Shown piece by piece: positions 59,807 to 64,000 of a DNA stretch of 64,000 nt. The translations under genes and the position numbers were made by a program. The notes beneath the pieces are model-generated. The model did not search any database and was not told where the DNA came from. It was given only the letters and a program-made list of their open reading frames with translations. Source of the DNA: Chalara sp. BL73. Lineage: Eukaryota; Ascomycota; Leotiomycetes; Helotiales. Each line of letters opens with the position of its first letter. Position 1 is the first letter of the stretch. The stretch is taken from positions 434,001 to 498,000 of the forward strand of contig CAKJVC010000008.1 in the NCBI GenBank assembly GCA_918026815.1, given 5' to 3'.

Positions 59807-60289
59807 TCAATTATACACGCTCTTCCGCCTTGACTTTGTATCGTCTGCTGTGATGAAGCGCGTTCTGTCAGCGTGAGCCTGAAGTTGGGGTCGTGTGCTT
59901 ATGGCCGGTTTTGGTCGTATCCGATGCAAAGTTGGCAGGGTTCGCGAACTTGTTGGCAGCCTTCTTTTTTCCGGTGATCCTCTCAATGAGGTACAATGAA
60001 TGTCCCTTTCCTCTATTACTCCAGCAGTATCAAACGAGTGTGTTATGTGGCCTCGAGGACGTGAAGACTGATGGTGGTGGTGATGGTGTTGAGAGGAGGA
60101 AAGAAAGAGGGAATTTCCGCGTTTTCCATGAGATCCTGCTGTGCCATTCATTCCTTTTGGGATCTCGTAATCCTCAAATTGGAATTTCTTGGCGCCGGGA
60201 ACTTTAAATGTCCCGTCAATGCTGCCATCATCACCTGATGCTCGACCCCAAGAGAATATATATCGAAGCGTTGGATCATGCTTCCTCAT
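59807..60289 (-). CDS. Doubtful ORF, unrecognised
   Basis: The open frame extends from 60352 but the first ATG is at 60289 (MRKHDPTLRYIFSWG). It encodes DGSIDGTFKVPGAKKFQFED, then a low-complexity stretch with a His6 run from a (TGG)n-like tract. Upstream codons stay open as RRKIRVVLDVDKIQKPFG after a possible intron (GTATGT...CGACTAG) but no start codon was found. It could be a real small gene with an unseen first exon. Confidence 0.3.
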   Translation of the reverse strand: MRKHDPTLRYIFSWGRASGDDGSIDGTFKVPGAKKFQFEDYEIPKGMNGTAGSHGKRGNSLFLSSSQHHHHHHQSSRPRGHITHSFDTAGVIEERDIHCTSLRGSPEKRRLPTSSRTLPTLHRIRPKPAISTRPQLQAHADRTRFITADDTKSRRKSVYN

Positions 60290-60352
60290 CTTGGGAGATG
60301 TCAAACGAACAGAGATAGAACCAAACGGTTTCTGGATTTTATCAACGTCCAA

Positions 60353-60941
60353 AACAACCCTAATCTTCTAGTCGTGGAGATCAGGAGTTGGAGACGCGTA
60401 ACATACCCTCCTCCCTCCTTTTTGCTTTTGATGATCGAACGATTTCTGTTGATTGACCAATCTCTGTTTCGGAGTGTATATATCAGAGATAATTGACTGA
60501 TTCAGTCCTTAATCCTTCCTGGTATTTTTGTGTTGCTGGATCAAAGCCATATCCAACAGTGAAAGCCCTAATAAATTAGCCTGGCACAGACCAGCGGCTC
60601 CGCTCGCTACTTGCTGTGTGTCGAAGTTAAAAATCTAGCCTCAACAATCATCTCCTATTTCGTTCATAAATGGAGATGCAATATCATAAGAAATGTGGAA
60701 TTATGGTTTGTTCCTAGTAGTACAGCAATTCTATCTATTAACTTTTCTGCCATAAACGCCCTTCCAACCGTGCCAAAGGGTAACCGTATCTCACACTTCT
60801 GTCCCTTCAGAAATGCCAGGCCGCTAATAAATGTGAAGGAAAGGCAACAAGGAAATTGCAATGCAACCACCAACGCCAATTATAATCCCTAGGTAATTAA
60901 TAATATCTACCGTGTGCATCCCGCAGCAGGGAATCAATAGC
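60353..60941. other. Intergenic region
   Basis: About 590 bp with no supported gene, ending at the stop of the C2H2 protein. Confidence 0.5.
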
Positions 60942-63900
60942 TCAAAACTGACGCCTGCGCCTACCGCTTGTTCTTCTCTTGGACGGTGAATCCAGTGTGG
61001 CTTTCACCACCATCACTGGCTTCGCAATAGACTCCACGTTCACAATTTCTGCAGTACCATTTTCTGCTGGACGTGTGTATGGTTCATCGGTCTCATTCCC
61101 TTCCCCAGCCTTCTTGGGGTAGATGTCTCCAGCAACATCTTCAGAATTCTCTTTCTCCACACTAGGCAAAGGCCTATCCGCACCGCCATCCACAACAACT
61201 GTCGACTCTGGCTCTGGCTCCTGCTCTGGCTCCTGCTCTGACCCTTGCGGCTCCTCGGAAGAAGATAAAGTAATAACATTGCTTGCTGGCAGGGGTGCTG
61301 CGCTTGTACTTATAGCTTCTGCGTCCGTCATTGGCGTATCCTCGTGTTCGTGTTTCTGCATGCCAGTGCTCTCACGTCGTTTCCCGCCATTAAGCGCTTC
61401 CCACCTAGCCTGTGTATCCTTGTGAATCAGAACCTTCTTTTGCGACTGTTTCTCATTCCTCTCTTGATTCTGTGCAGCCATAGTTGAATCCGCATCCTCC
61501 TGTCCGACCTCGACCATATCAAGTTTAGAAGAAGTCATACTAGGTCCTCCCAAACTTGAACGCTGTCGCTGCTGGGTGGCCGCAGACGGGATCTCAACTT
61601 TGAAGTCCGTGTCTGTGCGACGACGTTTATTAGTTTGCCCTGCCTGCGTATATGGTGGTGGCCGAGTATACTCTGCTGGTAACTGTGGTGTCTCGCCAGG
61701 ATAATGAGGAACGGCTATAAACCCTGGCCGTGGGGGAGGAGGCACTGGGGTACGGTTTATCGGAGAAAAGCCGGTGGTAGCGATCGTAGAGGGATTAGGC
61801 ACTGGATATGGACTAGGTACAGGGTGTGGACCAGTCATAGGATATGATCCAGCTATTGGAGGTTGGGATGTTGAAACGGGAGCGGAATCAACAGGTCGCT
61901 TCTTGGGATCCCATACCTGTGAGTAGGGTAGTGGAGCCAAGTTCTTCTTACCCTTTTCGGCGGTAGCGGTCGCTTTGACGGTAGGAGTTGAAAGCTCATC
62001 ATTCCTGAACTTCTTTCCACGGATTGTAACACCGTACTCTTTACGGATCATCGATTTCTTGCTTGATTTTGACTGCTTCCAAGACGCCATTTTATCTGCG
62101 CGTTCCTCCACAGTAGCGGCGGCGACTCTAGCTAAGAAGTCCTCTTCGACTTTGTCAATTCGACGGTTCATTTCCGCCAGGTCAGCCACCCCAAGCTCTT
62201 GTGCAGAGCGATATCTTCCCGCGGCAGGGGACTGCAATCGCTCAACTTGAGACGTTGGACGATCCTGAAGTGATGTGTTGTAGCTTACGGGACCATTTGA
62301 CAGACTTGGTTGGTACACATGTTCAGGAATTGCTACCGATGCACGTGCAGCGCCATGAGAGACCCAGGTTGGGGGCAGGGGAGGTCTAGGGGGTCCAGGA
62401 ACGTTGGCTGCAGCTTCCTGTTGGAGCTGATTTGAAGGTGATCCGCCAGGTGAAGGTGGATAAGAGGGAGGTGCCATCGATTGTGAGTTTGCTTGTGGAG
62501 AAGCTGTATGCGCCTGCGATGGTGATCCTTGTGTGTGGACAGGCGTTACCTGTGTCGGTGGAGCTGTGGCTTCTGCAATTTTAGTACCTGCACCTATGCA
62601 GACCTCTTTCTTTTCGTGGTATAAAAGACCCTGTTTTCCAGTGAAACCTTTGCCACACAATTCACAATAATCTGTGAAAGGTTTTCCATTCTTGTCAGAT
62701 CCTTGATCACACACTCTCTTTTGGACATGGAAGCTGTAGGCTTTCGTATACTTAAATCCTATTTGATGGCAATATGGGCACATCAAGGAGGAGGCTGGAG
62801 GAGAAAAGTCCGCCCGCGGCCTTGGTGGTACTGTTGCTGGGCCGGAGAATTTGTTGCTTTTGCGTTTTCGTGTTGTTGGATCAATACCCGCCTGCCGAGC
62901 AGCATCTAGGTTTCGATTTTGTTCTAACAGAAGTATGTCATGCGTCTCCCGCGGAAGAGTTTGGGGTAGTTGCTGACCCGGATGAGGGGGTGGTGGAAGA
63001 GACGCTGCTGGAGTATATGATGGGGGAACTGCTGTAGCGGGCCGTTCCGGGAAAGTTATTGGCGAATACCCCGATTTTTCAGAGGCGAGAGGTACTGCTG
63101 AAGAAGGTCTTGCTGGAACATTGACAGGAGAATATTCTGAGATAGTCGCTGGTCCTGCTGGAGGTATTGGTCCTTGGGGTCCTTGTGGTCCATAAGTAGC
63201 AATCTGTGCCGCTATCATTGGTGCGACTAGGTCTGGTTGATCAGCATCCTCAGGTTGAAAGCCCAAGCGCCCTGCTTCACCTAATTTCCGTGTAAGCCAT
63301 TTCGTAGGAGCCGACCGTATGCGTTCGACGAGTGCCTGGTCCAGGACATCTTGGGGAATATGACGGAAATCCTTAGCATTTACTTGTCTTAGCAGTGTTT
63401 GACGCAAGGACGGGTCTCGCAAAAGCGCGTCGCAATCTTGACTTCTTGTTACTCGTTCAATGACCCCTGTGGGGCAATTTTTCAGGCTTGCTTTTATGAT
63501 GAAAGCTAGATGCGCTTCATCTAAAGGCTGGCCATTTTCCCGATTGCCAAAGAGCACATGACGCCAATGAGCTCTAGATGCTAGTTTTACTGCGTCGGCA
63601 TCTACCTCCCCCATATGTTGTTTCAATGCGTCTGCCTCCTTCTCCACTTTCAAAGACGTGGGGGGTCTAGCTGGTGAGGATACGGAGCCATTGGTGGCTT
63701 TGCTAATGGAGCGGTTTCGAGTTGTAGCTTGTCGATTGAGGCTGTTCAAGCCATTGACAGCTGGCGCCGATTTGGGCTTGCTTGATGTGACAACATCGTC
63801 TTTTGGCTTCACCTCGACGCGGGCGACTTTGGGTTTCTTAGGGTCATCGGAGGCAATCTGGCTCGAAGCTCCATTGGCACCGACACCTGTGATTTCTTCC

Positions 63901-64000
63901 TTCACGCTGTTCACATCTCTGCCTTCGGATATTCCATTAGTTGCAACTTCCCCATTGGTGTTCGTTTGAGGGACATGATTGTTTTCCGCTTTGGCATCAT
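60942..64000 (-). CDS. C2H2-type zinc-finger, disordered protein (5' partial, runs off the right edge)
   Basis: A single uninterrupted frame from the window edge (reading DAKAENNHVPQTNTNG in frame upstream of 63914) to a stop at 60942, over 1000 residues. A helical domain comes first (ADAVKLASRAHWRHVLFG, DEAHLAFIIKASLKNCPTG, VERIRSAPTKWLTRKLGEAG). Two fingers follow: CPYCHQIGFKYTKAYSFHVQK with a final C, and CELCGKGFTGKQGLLYHEKK with a final C; both are C2HC-like variants. Long Pro/Ser/Gln-rich disorder and a basic RRRTDTDF patch follow, then a Glu/Pro-rich repeat and a basic RRTSGRRRRQF end. Likely nuclear; the family is unrecognised. No intron was needed within the visible part. Confidence 0.85.
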   Translation of the reverse strand, partial: DAKAENNHVPQTNTNGEVATNGISEGRDVNSVKEEITGVGANGASSQIASDDPKKPKVARVEVKPKDDVVTSSKPKSAPAVNGLNSLNRQATTRNRSISKATNGSVSSPARPPTSLKVEKEADALKQHMGEVDADAVKLASRAHWRHVLFGNRENGQPLDEAHLAFIIKASLKNCPTGVIERVTRSQDCDALLRDPSLRQTLLRQVNAKDFRHIPQDVLDQALVERIRSAPTKWLTRKLGEAGRLGFQPEDADQPDLVAPMIAAQIATYGPQGPQGPIPPAGPATISEYSPVNVPARPSSAVPLASEKSGYSPITFPERPATAVPPSYTPAASLPPPPHPGQQLPQTLPRETHDILLLEQNRNLDAARQAGIDPTTRKRKSNKFSGPATVPPRPRADFSPPASSLMCPYCHQIGFKYTKAYSFHVQKRVCDQGSDKNGKPFTDYCELCGKGFTGKQGLLYHEKKEVCIGAGTKIAEATAPPTQVTPVHTQGSPSQAHTASPQANSQSMAPPSYPPSPGGSPSNQLQQEAAANVPGPPRPPLPPTWVSHGAARASVAIPEHVYQPSLSNGPVSYNTSLQDRPTSQVERLQSPAAGRYRSAQELGVADLAEMNRRIDKVEEDFLARVAAATVEERADKMASWKQSKSSKKSMIRKEYGVTIRGKKFRNDELSTPTVKATATAEKGKKNLAPLPYSQVWDPKKRPVDSAPVSTSQPPIAGSYPMTGPHPVPSPYPVPNPSTIATTGFSPINRTPVPPPPRPGFIAVPHYPGETPQLPAEYTRPPPYTQAGQTNKRRRTDTDFKVEIPSAATQQRQRSSLGGPSMTSSKLDMVEVGQEDADSTMAAQNQERNEKQSQKKVLIHKDTQARWEALNGGKRRESTGMQKHEHEDTPMTDAEAISTSAAPLPASNVITLSSSEEPQGSEQEPEQEPEPESTVVVDGGADRPLPSVEKENSEDVAGDIYPKKAGEGNETDEPYTRPAENGTAEIVNVESIAKPVMVVKATLDSPSKRRTSGRRRRQF
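61210..61241 (+). repeat. Short coding minisatellite (GSEQEPEQEPE)
   Basis: Two to three copies of a 12-bp GGCTCCTGCTCT-like unit on the + strand, encoding EQEPEQEPEPE on the minus strand within the C2H2 protein. In frame, so length changes would keep the protein open. Confidence 0.7.

Overview
The window is nuclear DNA of a filamentous ascomycete (Pezizomycotina). The evidence is numerous short GT-AG introns of about 45-140 nt with CTAAC/CTGAC branch sites, fungal-only domains (OrsD-like finger, fungal transcription-factor middle domain, 2EXR, CFEM-like, fungal rhodopsin-like membrane protein) and spacers of 0.4-1.5 kb. A helotialean (Leotiomycetes) affinity is only an impression. No tRNA, rRNA, CRISPR array, intact transposon or virus was seen. 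Coordinates are coding-exon limits with introns included; exon joins were worked out by hand from splice signals, reading phase and family knowledge.

Layout. 1-5.2 kb: a partial alpha/beta hydrolase with a repeat-rich N-terminus, an OrsD-type finger plus transcription-factor protein, and a divergent short-chain dehydrogenase. 6-15.4 kb: SDHB, an unrecognised disordered protein, an SRRM1-like PWI/RS splicing protein and a three-RRM RNA-binding protein. 15.4-21 kb: a 5.6-kb stretch without a convincing ORF, carrying a polypurine/G-quadruplex tract and microsatellites. 21-31.5 kb: C2-domain protein, BAR-PH-ArfGAP, double-hotdog thioesterase and eIF3j. 31.9-42.7 kb: enolase, proteasome ATPase RPT4, a 2EXR protein, eIF2-gamma, an FMP32/DUF1640 mitochondrial protein and a small ORF. 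43-53.5 kb: sparse, partly AT-rich accessory DNA with a predicted secreted protein, a rhodopsin-like membrane protein, a second alpha/beta hydrolase and a decayed membrane-protein gene. 53.5-64 kb: a large RRM-like/coiled-coil protein, a kinase-like relic, a CFEM-like membrane protein and a C2H2 protein running off the right edge.

How the genes relate. Most are housekeeping genes scattered among unrelated ones, as usual in fungi: translation initiation (eIF2-gamma, eIF3j), protein turnover (RPT4), glycolysis and respiration (enolase, SDHB), RNA processing (SRRM1-like, RRM protein) and trafficking (ArfGAP). The accessory islands at 0-5 kb and 43-53.5 kb are where novelty is most likely. I do not see a clearly new multi-gene system. 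The best leads are the OrsD-finger/TF protein, the hydrolase with a TQAR-repeat N-terminus, the secreted protein with an SKEQ-repeat tail, and the large gene-free block upstream of the RRM protein.
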